From positions 1 through 15,491 of the forward strand of contig DALS01000034.1 in NCBI GenBank assembly GCA_002499445.1: DNA of 15,491 nt. The letters are read 5' to 3'. Shown in pieces: positions 6,362 to 12,520 of the stretch. The number at the start of each line of letters is the position of its first letter. Within the stretch, counting starts at the first letter, position 1. Source of the DNA: Methanosarcina sp. UBA293. Lineage in GTDB: Archaea; Halobacteriota; Methanosarcinia; Methanosarcinales; Methanosarcinaceae. The notes under the pieces are model-generated. The model made no database searches and was not told the DNA's origin. It saw only the letters and a program-made list of their open reading frames with translations. The translations under genes were made by a program, and so were the position numbers.

Positions 6362-7507
6362 TTAGCTATAGCTGATCCTGTAAATCGCGTTATTCTTGTC
6401 ATCCGAAACAAGCAAGGCTCCGTCAGGCATTACAAGTACATCCACAGGTCTTCCCCAGGCTGCAAGCCCCTGAAGCCAACCGTCAGCAAAAGGTTCATAA
6501 CTCACAGGTTTTCCTCCCTCCAGCCTGACAATAGAGACCCGATATCCGATTGGGATTTTCCGATTCCAGGAGCCGTGTTCGGCAATAAAGATCTGGTTTC
6601 TGTATTCCTCAGGGAACATTAGGCCTGTGTAAAAAGTCATCCCAAGGGCAGCCACGTGTGGGCCAAGTTTAACTTCAGGAGGTGTGAACTCCGAGCAATT
6701 TCTGAGTTTCCCAAATACCGGATCAGGAATATCTCCCCCGTGACAATAGGGGAAACCGAAATGCATTCCCTGCACAGGCGCACGATTAAGTTCGTCCGGA
6801 GGTATATCATCTCCAAGCCAGTCTCTTCCGTTGTCAGTAAACCATAATTCTCTAGTTTCAGGATTCCAGTCAAAACCGACGGTATTCCTTACTCCCCTTG
6901 CAAAAATCTCAAGCTGGCTTCCGTTGGGTTCCATCCTCATAATTGTTCCGTACCGCTCGTCTTCTCCCTCCTTATTACAGATGTTGCATGGCATTCCGAC
7001 AGGCACATACAGCTTTCCGTCAGGCCCAAACTTTATGTATTTCCAGCCGTGAGCACGGTCGGATGGGAATTTATCATTGACTACGACAGGTTCAGGCGGG
7101 TCTTCAAGCCTTGCTTCGATGTCATCATATCGGATCACCCTCGAAACCTCAGCAACATATAACGAGCCGTTCCTGAACGCTACCCCGTTTGGTGTATCTA
7201 GGCCCTCGAAAAGCACAAGCACATCATCGGCTTTACTGTCATTATTCCGGTCAAGGACTGCGTAAACCTTTCCCGTATCCCGACTTCCGACAAAAAGCGT
7301 GCCATTGGGGCTAAGTGCCATTGACCTTGCCCCTTCAACATTCTCAGCATAATAATCAATGGAAAAACCGGGCTGAAGCTCGAGGCAGGCAAGCCCTGTC
7401 CCGTTTTCTCCACAGTTATCAATCGGAACGGTTCTCAGGACGGCGTAAGTAACAAAAATAAATACAACAATTACAAAAAAACCAAATATTATCCTTGATA
7501 CTTTCAT
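6362..7507 (-). CDS. Membrane-anchored glucose/sorbosone dehydrogenase-like beta-propeller
   Basis: A 381-residue protein with one N-terminal hydrophobic segment (about residues 5-24) and a six-bladed beta-propeller outside the membrane. Family motifs are DTPNGVAF (104-111), AHGWKYIKFGPDGKLYVPVG (152-171) with the expected catalytic His153, RGVRNTVGFDWNP (204-216), TDNGRDWLGDD (224-234), and AEHGSWNR (309-316). Such proteins in bacteria are PQQ-dependent soluble aldose dehydrogenases; methanogens are not known to make PQQ, so the true substrate and cofactor are open. Four or more Cys in the outer domain (32, 41, 174, 177, 255, 271) could form disulfides. The ATG at 7507 follows a GGTGGGGG stretch; the open frame extends to a GTG at 7519, which would leave no such site. 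It is divergent from dinB over a promoter region with a 22-base tandem repeat. Confidence 0.85.
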   Translation of the reverse strand: MKVSRIIFGFFVIVVFIFVTYAVLRTVPIDNCGENGTGLACLELQPGFSIDYYAENVEGARSMALSPNGTLFVGSRDTGKVYAVLDRNNDSKADDVLVLFEGLDTPNGVAFRNGSLYVAEVSRVIRYDDIEARLEDPPEPVVVNDKFPSDRAHGWKYIKFGPDGKLYVPVGMPCNICNKEGEDERYGTIMRMEPNGSQLEIFARGVRNTVGFDWNPETRELWFTDNGRDWLGDDIPPDELNRAPVQGMHFGFPYCHGGDIPDPVFGKLRNCSEFTPPEVKLGPHVAALGMTFYTGLMFPEEYRNQIFIAEHGSWNRKIPIGYRVSIVRLEGGKPVSYEPFADGWLQGLAAWGRPVDVLVMPDGALLVSDDKNNAIYRISYS

Positions 7508-7569
7508 TTCCCCCACCACTTTGAAATCAAAACTTCAGATAGATCAAAGACCCCAGAGATTTAAGATAC

Positions 7570-7613
7570 ATATTAATGGTTTTATAGAAATATATTAGTG
7601 GCTTTATAGAAAT
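7570..7613. repeat. 22-base direct tandem repeat in the divergent promoter region
   Basis: Two adjacent units, 7570-7591 and 7592-7613, agree at 20 of 22 positions. Each includes ATATTA and TTTATAGAAAT, a TATA-like core. They lie between the dehydrogenase-like gene (minus) and dinB (plus), about two helical turns apart, as expected either for a duplicated promoter element or for paired binding sites on one DNA face. Confidence 0.8.
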
Positions 7614-7660
7614 GCTTTTTTAAGGAACAAATAATACTTTCACCCGACTTCCTCAATCCT

Positions 7661-7669
7661 TTTTTATAA
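7661..7669 (+). promoter_or_regulatory. TATA box of dinB, probably a leaderless transcript
   Basis: TTTTTATAA is centred about 25 bases before the ATG at 7690, the normal archaeal distance from TATA box to transcription start. No Shine-Dalgarno site precedes the ATG, so a leaderless message is likely. Confidence 0.55.
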
Positions 7670-7689
7670 GTTTTATCCTTTCTCAGATA

Positions 7690-8793
7690 ATGCCTACTCC
7701 CAGCTCAAAATTAAATGCTTCAGAAAGGCGAATTATCTTCCATGTGGATATGGATAGTTTCTTTGCGTCAGTTGAGATCAGGGAAAGGCCGGAGCTCAAA
7801 GGTTTGCCTGTAATCGTGGGTTCTGATCCAAAAGTAGGTTCAGGAAGGGGAGTTGTGAGCACCTGCTCGTACGAGGCACGAAGGTATGGAATTCACTCCG
7901 CAATGCCTATCTCACAAGCTTACAGGCTCTATCCGGATGCGATTTTTTTGCCTGTGAACATGAAATTGTATGCAAGCGTCTCGACAAAAATAATGGAACT
8001 TTTGAGGGGATTTGCAGACAGGTTCCAGCAGGTCAGCGTGGATGAAGCTTATCTTATACCTGGGCCCGAAGTCAGGAACTTTGAAGAGGCTGCCCTTTAT
8101 GCCCTCAAGATCAAGGATGAAATACAGAGGCAAGAAGGGATCACCTGCTCAATAGGAGTCGGACTGAACAAACTTATTGCGAAAATTGCGTCTGGTTTCC
8201 AGAAGCCTGATGGGCTTACCGTTGTCAGGCCTGTAGATGTAAAGGAATTTCTTTTTCCGCTGCCGGTTTCAAAAGTCCCGGGAATAGGGAAGAAAACTGC
8301 CAATACCCTGAAATCACTAGGAATTACAAGGGTAGAAGAACTTGCAAACTGTAATGTGCAGCTGCTTTCGGAAAGGTTCGGGAAAATAGGGTTTCGAATG
8401 AAGCAGCTTGCAAACGGACTCGATTTTGGGGAAATCCGGGAAAACGAAAGTTTAAAATCCATCAGCAGACACGGGACCTTTGCTGAAGATACAAACGACC
8501 CTGTAAAAATCACCAATTCTCTTGATCTGCTTGCAGAAAGTGTACATAGTTCCCTCCTAAAACATAGGTTCTTTTTCAAAACCATAACCCTTACTATTCG
8601 TTTTGATGATTTCTCAACCTATACACGCTCAAAAACCATTCCAAACTGGACTTCAGATATCTTTCTAATCAAGAGGACAGCCAAACTGCTTCTCTCGAAA
8701 TTTATAGGAAGCCGAAAGCTCAGGCTTGTAGGTGTGGGTGTCACAAAACTCCGCAAAAGAGACGAAAATCAAACTCTAGTTACGGACTTTTAA
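7690..8793 (+). CDS. dinB: Y-family DNA polymerase IV (DinB/Dpo4-like)
   Basis: Translesion DNA polymerase of 367 residues, usual length for the family. Catalytic metal ligands are in HVDMDSFFASVE (Asp20, Asp22) and SVDEAYL (Asp118, Glu119). Phe25 occupies the steric-gate position that excludes ribonucleotides (Tyr12 in Sulfolobus Dpo4). STCSYEARRYGIHSAMP at 57-73 is the finger-domain signature, and the helix-hairpin-helix segment KVPGIGKKTANTLKSLGI follows near 195-212. The little-finger domain fills the C-terminal third. The last seven residues, QTLVTDF, resemble a truncated PCNA-interacting motif. It is an SOS-type bypass enzyme by family; no LexA-like box is expected in archaea and none is seen. 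The message is probably leaderless. The stop codon is followed at once by three hairpin-forming repeats. Confidence 0.95.
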   Translation: MPTPSSKLNASERRIIFHVDMDSFFASVEIRERPELKGLPVIVGSDPKVGSGRGVVSTCSYEARRYGIHSAMPISQAYRLYPDAIFLPVNMKLYASVSTKIMELLRGFADRFQQVSVDEAYLIPGPEVRNFEEAALYALKIKDEIQRQEGITCSIGVGLNKLIAKIASGFQKPDGLTVVRPVDVKEFLFPLPVSKVPGIGKKTANTLKSLGITRVEELANCNVQLLSERFGKIGFRMKQLANGLDFGEIRENESLKSISRHGTFAEDTNDPVKITNSLDLLAESVHSSLLKHRFFFKTITLTIRFDDFSTYTRSKTIPNWTSDIFLIKRTAKLLLSKFIGSRKLRLVGVGVTKLRKRDENQTLVTDF

Positions 8794-8885
8794 CGCAAAC
8801 TTTTTCAAAAAAAGTTTGATCAAAAACGCAAACCTTTTTAGAAAAGGCTTGACCGCAAACCTTTTGAGAAAAATTTGATCAAAAA
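8794..8885. repeat. Three tandem hairpin repeats directly after dinB, probable terminator
   Basis: Units starting CGCAAAC lie at 8794-8826, 8827-8853 and 8854-8885 (33, 27 and 32 bases). Each is a self-complementary element: CAAACTTTTT pairs with AAAAAGTTTG in the first, CAAACCTTTT with AAAAGGCTTG in the second, and a weaker stem in the third. They begin at the first base after the TAA of dinB and are T-rich, which suits a terminator region. Units 1 and 3 share the tail TTTGATCAAAAA. Confidence 0.75.
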
Positions 8886-8921
8886 CATCTAACGACGGCG
8901 TAACGGCGTGGTCAACCTGCG

Positions 8922-8977
8922 CAACGGTTGCGGCCCAACGGTTGCGGTGCAACGGTTGTAATGCAGCGGTTGCAGAC
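8922..8977. repeat. Four phased 14-base repeats with a CAAC-G-GTTG core
   Basis: CAACGGTTGCGG begins at 8922 and 8936, CAACGGTTGTAA at 8950 and CAGCGGTTGCAG at 8964, an exact 14-base period. Each core is a near-perfect dyad (CAAC-G-GTTG). The block is GC-rich within AT-rich surroundings and sits between dinB and the AI-2E-family permease gene. The dyads look like tandem protein-binding sites; the alternative is a simple slippage repeat. Confidence 0.8.
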
Positions 8978-9061
8978 CAATACCAGTTTGAAACTCTTTT
9001 ATTCTTCCGGAGTGTGCAGGCTTTAGAGTGATCGATTGCAGACCAATGCCAGTTTGAAACT
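8968..9061 (+). repeat. Direct repeat pair flanking the permease promoter
   Basis: The 26-base segment 8970-8995 (TTGCAGACCAATACC...GAAACT) recurs at 9036-9061 with one mismatch, start to start 66 bases apart. The second copy ends eight bases before the TATA box at 9069-9080. The first copy overlaps the last of the 14-base repeats. It may be a duplicated promoter-upstream element. Confidence 0.8.
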
Positions 9062-9068
9062 ATCATAC

Positions 9069-9080
9069 TTATATATTTAA
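9069..9080 (+). promoter_or_regulatory. TATA box of the permease-UPF0282 operon
   Basis: TTATATATTTAA lies about 30 bases before the ATG at 9105, giving a very short or absent leader. No strong Shine-Dalgarno site precedes that ATG. Confidence 0.5.
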
Positions 9081-9104
9081 TAATAGAATACTCAATTAGA
9101 TCCA

Positions 9105-10145
9105 ATGAAAAAAAGTGCGAAGATGGCTCTGGCCCTTCTTATAATTTCCATCTTGACTGTGGTTATTGTTTATGCCACGCTCCCATATTTAAATTATATT
9201 TTTGGAGCTTTTATCCTTTTTACCATATTCCAATCTCTTTATCATTTCTTCATAAGGAGAGCCAAGCTTAAGAAGCAAATTGCAGCCGTACTTGTGATAA
9301 TAATTTCTATTTTCGTTGTATTAATTCCTTTTTATTTCCTTTTAAGCATTATTGTCAGTGAAGTTCAGCAACTTTTAATTAATCAAGAATCGACTATCGC
9401 ATCTATCGAGTCTGGAGCTAACTTTTTATCTCATCTTCTCTCAAGGCTGAATATTCCTGCAGATTTATTTCAGTCCAAAATAGAAGAAAGAGCTATGGAA
9501 ATTGGCACGCAGGCCTTTAACTACACAAGCCTGTTGATTCTGGGCTCAATTCAAAGCCTGAGTCACCAGTCCATCGGTATATTGATAATGTACTTTCTGC
9601 TTTACTATCTCTTTACTGGCGAAGATTCGAATTTTATGCGCCAGATCTCTCTTGCAGTCCCTTTCAATGAAGAAAACACAGCCACTCTCCTGAAAGAGTT
9701 CCAAAAAATCGTTCGGACGACTCTTATAGCCAGTGGAGCGGTTGCTCTTGCTCAGGGTGGAATCCTGACCATAGTGTTTCTCATTTTTAATATCCAGGGA
9801 GCTTTTCTCTGGGGAGCCATTGCAGCAATTCTGTCCTTTTTACCGGTTGTCGGAGCACCTTTTGTCTGGGTTCCTGCAATTATTGTTCAGTTCCTTCAGA
9901 CGGATTATACTGCTGCGATTGCCATACTTGCAGCCGGGCTTTTTATAAGTGTGCTTGACAATATTCTAAGGCCAATTATCCAGAAAAAAGTTGGAGAGAT
10001 CCATCCATTTCTGTCCCTACTTGGGATTGTTATAGGAGTATCCCTTTTTGGTTTGCTAGGAATTGTTATAGGCCCTCTCTTGCTTTCTTATTTTATTCTG
10101 ACCGTAGAGATGTTTTCCAGAGAATACCTTTCTGGAAAGGAGTAA
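9105..10145 (+). CDS. AI-2E/PerM-family (UPF0118) transporter
   Basis: A 346-residue polytopic membrane protein of the AI-2 exporter family. Hydrophobic segments lie near residues 8-42 (two), 59-84, about 150-170, 200-230, 235-260, 270-290 and 305-335. Typical family features are the central amphipathic stretch between the third and fourth segments (about 85-150), GAFLWGAIAAILSFLPVVGAP around 230-250, and DNILRPIIQKKVGEIHPFLSLLGIVIGV around 283-310. Members export small molecules or act as sodium/proton antiporters; the name AI-2E does not prove autoinducer export, and methanogens are not known AI-2 users. It is the first gene of a two-gene operon with the UPF0282 gene, whose GTG start follows its stop by three bases. 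The upstream repeats may regulate the pair. Confidence 0.9.
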   Translation: MKKSAKMALALLIISILTVVIVYATLPYLNYIFGAFILFTIFQSLYHFFIRRAKLKKQIAAVLVIIISIFVVLIPFYFLLSIIVSEVQQLLINQESTIASIESGANFLSHLLSRLNIPADLFQSKIEERAMEIGTQAFNYTSLLILGSIQSLSHQSIGILIMYFLLYYLFTGEDSNFMRQISLAVPFNEENTATLLKEFQKIVRTTLIASGAVALAQGGILTIVFLIFNIQGAFLWGAIAAILSFLPVVGAPFVWVPAIIVQFLQTDYTAAIAILAAGLFISVLDNILRPIIQKKVGEIHPFLSLLGIVIGVSLFGLLGIVIGPLLLSYFILTVEMFSREYLSGKE

Positions 10146-10148
10146 AAT

Positions 10149-11015
10149 GTGCAGATTGAAATACTTGGGTGTGAGTCTTTCGGAGCAAGGTCCCTTGCCT
10201 GTATTGTAAAAACAGATGATAGAATAATTCTTATCGACCCTGGGGTTGCGCTTGCACGCTTGCGTTCAGGCCTGCTTCCTCATCCATTAGAGATTGCTGC
10301 TGCTTTTAGGATAAGAGAAAAAGTTCTTTCTGCATTTGAAGAAGCTACAGATGTTGTTATCAGCCACTTTCATGGGGACCATACGCCTATGAAGGCTGAA
10401 GATCCATATCAACTGCCGATAGAAGCCCTTCCTTCCCTTGCTGGAATAAACTTCTGGTGTAAAGGGCCGGAAAAAATCTCCAGCTTATCTTTAAAGCGGA
10501 GGAATGAACTCTCGGATTTCCTGGGTTTTCCTCTTCCGGCTTCAGAAGGTAAAAAGTCCGGTATTATGGATTTTTCTTCTCCTGTTCCCCACGGAGCTAA
10601 GGAAAAGGGCTTTGGGACAGTGATGATGACCCGAATCTGCGAAAGAGATGAAGTTTTTGTCCACTGTTCGGACATTCAGCTTCTAGACAGGGAAACTGTC
10701 CTTAAGGTGCTTGCCTGGAAACCCACTATTGTTTTTGCCTCAGGTCCTCCTCTTTATCTTTCACAACGCGTTCCTGAAACAGGAAGAGAAGCCTCTGAAA
10801 ATGCTCTCCTTTTGGCCCGGAATGTGGATACTCTAGTTTTGGACCACCATTTACTCAGATCTTTTGAAGGGTACAACTGGTTAAAAGAGCTAGCCGGAAA
10901 AGTTGAGAATCGGGTTCTTTGTGCTGCAGAGTTTATGGGAAAAGTCCCTGAACTTCTTGAGGCTCAGAGAAAAACCCTTTATGAAAAAGGGCATCCTGAG
11001 CCTGTGTCATTTTAA
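10149..11015 (+). CDS. UPF0282 metallo-beta-lactamase-fold hydrolase
   Basis: A 288-residue predicted cytoplasmic metallo-hydrolase of the archaeal UPF0282 family. The metal-binding HFHGDH motif is at residues 73-78 (His73, His75, Asp77, His78), preceded by the fold's first Asp in LIDPG (28-32). Later family motifs are VFVHCSDIQLLD and TLVLDHHLLR, supplying further His and Asp ligands. The natural substrate is unknown. The start is a GTG at 10149 placed six bases after AAAGGAG, which lies inside the end of the permease gene; an ATG at 10147 is in another frame. Gap to the permease stop is three bases, so translation is likely coupled. The stop codon lies within a perfect palindrome. Confidence 0.9.
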   Translation: MQIEILGCESFGARSLACIVKTDDRIILIDPGVALARLRSGLLPHPLEIAAAFRIREKVLSAFEEATDVVISHFHGDHTPMKAEDPYQLPIEALPSLAGINFWCKGPEKISSLSLKRRNELSDFLGFPLPASEGKKSGIMDFSSPVPHGAKEKGFGTVMMTRICERDEVFVHCSDIQLLDRETVLKVLAWKPTIVFASGPPLYLSQRVPETGREASENALLLARNVDTLVLDHHLLRSFEGYNWLKELAGKVENRVLCAAEFMGKVPELLEAQRKTLYEKGHPEPVSF

Positions 11016-11021
11016 ATGACA
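11005..11021 (+). terminator. Palindrome over the UPF0282 stop codon
   Basis: TGTCATTTTAAATGACA is a perfect palindrome with eight-base arms around one T and contains the TAA. In RNA it could form a six-pair hairpin. Role in 3' end formation is inferred. Confidence 0.4.
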
Positions 11022-11036
11022 TAGATTGAGTATTAA

Positions 11037-11080
11037 TCAGCTAACTGATATTGAAAATATCCTCAAAATCAGTTAGCTGA
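11037..11080 (+). terminator. Strong stem-loop downstream of the permease-UPF0282 operon
   Basis: TCAGCTAACTGAT (11037-11049) pairs perfectly with ATCAGTTAGCTGA (11068-11080) around an 18-base loop. A competing small hairpin GATATT-GAA-AATATC (11047-11061) overlaps the left arm. It is 22 bases past the operon's stop, suggesting a transcript-end structure, but it could also be an operator for the following gene. Confidence 0.55.
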
Positions 11081-11203
11081 CCTCCATTCTCAATTATAAT
11101 TCTCGAATACTTTTGGGAAAGACTTAAATAAGTCAAAAAGAGTTTGTTTATTGTTTATTATACATTTAAATGTTTTAAACGTAGATGATTAAAAGTAAAA
11201 TAT

Positions 11204-11500
11204 TTGGGGGGTATTAATATAAAAAAACAAATTGTTGTATACTTAAATAAACCACTTCTCAGAAAGATTGAAAATGCTAGAGGAAAGTTGAGTAGAGCAC
11301 AGTTCTTGGAACATTACATTGAAGAACATGTCGACGAGCCTGTGGCTATTAAAAAATTCTCAGGACCTAAACTCACTGTTTCTATAAGTCTAAAACCAGA
11401 AATCTATGAGAAAATTGAAATTAAAAGAGGGCTTACTAATCGCACGGTATTTCTTGAAAGCCTCCTGGATGAGATTAAAATCGAAACTAAAAGCTCTTGA
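11204..11500 (+). CDS. Candidate tandem ribbon-helix-helix DNA-binding protein
   Basis: A 98-residue basic protein with two copies of a ribbon-helix-helix-like unit in one chain. Residues 9-43 and 56-91 align: a short beta strand (IVVYLNKP and LTVSISLKP), then a helix with KIE, RG, an Arg and FLE at a constant offset of 49 (KIE 21-23 and 70-72, RG 26-27 and 75-76, FLE 34-36 and 83-85). Such units normally dimerise to bind DNA, so this chain could be a built-in dimer. The start is unclear: the open frame begins at a TTG (11204) with no Shine-Dalgarno site before it. A better ATG at 11185, about 25 bases after a TATA-like TTATTATAC, is one base out of frame because of the G6 run. The function, an autoregulating transcription factor or antitoxin-like repressor without a visible partner, is inferred. 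Confidence 0.65.
   Translation: MGGINIKKQIVVYLNKPLLRKIENARGKLSRAQFLEHYIEEHVDEPVAIKKFSGPKLTVSISLKPEIYEKIEIKRGLTNRTVFLESLLDEIKIETKSS
11206..11211 (+). other. G6 run that breaks an ATG-started frame
   Basis: An ATG at 11185 opens MIKSKIFGG and then stops at TAA 11215-11217. Removing one G from this run would fuse it in frame to the downstream 98-residue open frame. The run is therefore a candidate for a frameshift mutation, a slippery site or a sequencing error. Confidence 0.5.
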
Positions 11501-11542
11501 GCTGTGCAAAAACAAATTAATTAAGACTCTGTGTAAAGTTTA

Positions 11543-11609
11543 ACCCACGAATTATGCTGAATCCCTTTTGACCATAAATTCAACGCTTATTCGCTCAGGG
11601 TTCGTGGGT
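11543..11609. terminator. Inverted repeat between convergent genes
   Basis: ACCCACGAA (11543-11551) and TTCGTGGGT (11601-11609) are perfectly complementary over nine bases. They lie between the ends of the ribbon-helix-helix gene and the FilR1-type gene; the right arm is inside the last codons of the latter. A bidirectional terminator is possible, though the 49-base loop is large. Confidence 0.35.
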
Positions 11610-12401
11610 ATAACTGTCGATATTGTTAATCTGTTTAGAATGCTGTTCATAATAGTCATAGAGTTCTTTTCCCCAACCCAAAGCTCCGGGCTCAAAGCAT
11701 ATCACATACTTTCGGTCAAAGACCGTGCTTTTCGGGAAAAGAGCCATTGCCATGAAGTTATCAGCTGAGATAATAGCAGGAATTCTCTCGCAGTCAATAC
11801 AGACAAAAAGTTTTGCATTTTTTATTTTAAGATATTTCTCGGTCTGTTCTCTGTAATCTTCAATCCACCTTTTAAGGACTGATTCTGGAAGAACGAGAGA
11901 TATTGGTACTCCTTTTTCGGCAATTTCCAGGTGAAAAGAAGGGAAAAGAGGATGGAAATAGGGAAGTACAGCCTTCAGATTTTTCGACATCCTAACGTTT
12001 TTGACGTATTCTGGGATCATCTCGAACATATGGTCTATCTGAGGTTCAATAATAGTGCAGTGACCCAGCTCGTTAATTCTTCTCAGAAGAAAAGATGGAA
12101 TTTTATTGACCTCACGATCTGCCCAGTAATCCGCATTTCCCTCAAAAACAGCAAGCGTATCCACAAGAGGCTTCATTTTCTCAACCACAATTCTACCCAT
12201 CTCACTAAGTTCATAGAGGTTTTTATCCTGAACTATCAGATTGTGTTCTTTGAGTTTTTTTACCTGCGGCTGTACTGCGGTTGCACTGGCATTAAGGGCT
12301 TTTTTCATTGTTTCGATATCCTTTGGCCCTTCAAGCAGAAGAAGCAGTACATTCTTTCTTTTTTCAGATAATAAGATCAGATCGAGTAGAGTGCTTTCCA
12401 T
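11595..12401 (-). CDS. Winged-helix regulator with FilR1-type C-terminal domain (methanogenesis regulator family)
   Basis: A 268-residue transcription regulator. Residues 1-80 form a winged helix-turn-helix (LLDLILLSEKRKNVLLLLLEGPKD, then a recognition region ATAVQPQVKKLKEHNLI and wing YELSEMGR). Residues about 120-262 match the FilR1/DUF1724-type domain expanded in Methanosarcina, where paralogues regulate methyltransferase genes for methanol and methyl sulfides. The start at 12401 is chosen because AGGTGA lies five bases before it and family members begin at this point. The longer open frame to 12509 is disfavoured: a minus-strand TATA box at 12513-12520 would put the transcription start near 12492, after that codon. 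Its own target is unknown; the methylamine corrinoid gene 3 kb away is a possible but unproven one. Confidence 0.9.
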   Translation of the reverse strand: MESTLLDLILLSEKRKNVLLLLLEGPKDIETMKKALNASATAVQPQVKKLKEHNLIVQDKNLYELSEMGRIVVEKMKPLVDTLAVFEGNADYWADREVNKIPSFLLRRINELGHCTIIEPQIDHMFEMIPEYVKNVRMSKNLKAVLPYFHPLFPSFHLEIAEKGVPISLVLPESVLKRWIEDYREQTEKYLKIKNAKLFVCIDCERIPAIISADNFMAMALFPKSTVFDRKYVICFEPGALGWGKELYDYYEQHSKQINNIDSYTHEP

Positions 12402-12406
12402 ACCAT

Positions 12407-12412
12407 TCACCT
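12407..12412 (-). promoter_or_regulatory. Shine-Dalgarno site fixing the FilR1-type gene start
   Basis: On the minus strand AGGTGA, a full match to the 16S rRNA tail complement, is five bases before the ATG at 12401. None of the upstream in-frame ATGs (12509, 12452) has such a site. Confidence 0.75.
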
Positions 12413-12512
12413 TGACCGGTTGCCCGCAGACTTTAATGCATTGAAGTTCCATGAATTCAAGATGATTTGCAATAGATGTAGATAATATTAAAAGCTGAAG
12501 TACACTCATTTA

Positions 12513-12520
12513 TTTATAAA
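12513..12520 (-). promoter_or_regulatory. TATA box candidate for the FilR1-type gene
   Basis: TTTATAAA reads as a TATA box on the minus strand, placing transcription start near 12492 and giving a leader of about 90 bases to the ATG at 12401. Confidence 0.4.

Noticed and set aside
8794..9061. Possible CRISPR array among the repeats upstream of the permease
   Set aside because: Repeat units are adjacent or have 14-base period, differ in length and lack regular unique spacers; no cas genes are nearby.
8776..9105. 109-codon minus-strand open frame over the repeats after dinB
   Set aside because: It is entirely made of the repeat arrays and overlaps the end of dinB; repeated Trp/Ala-rich peptides are a by-product of the repeats.
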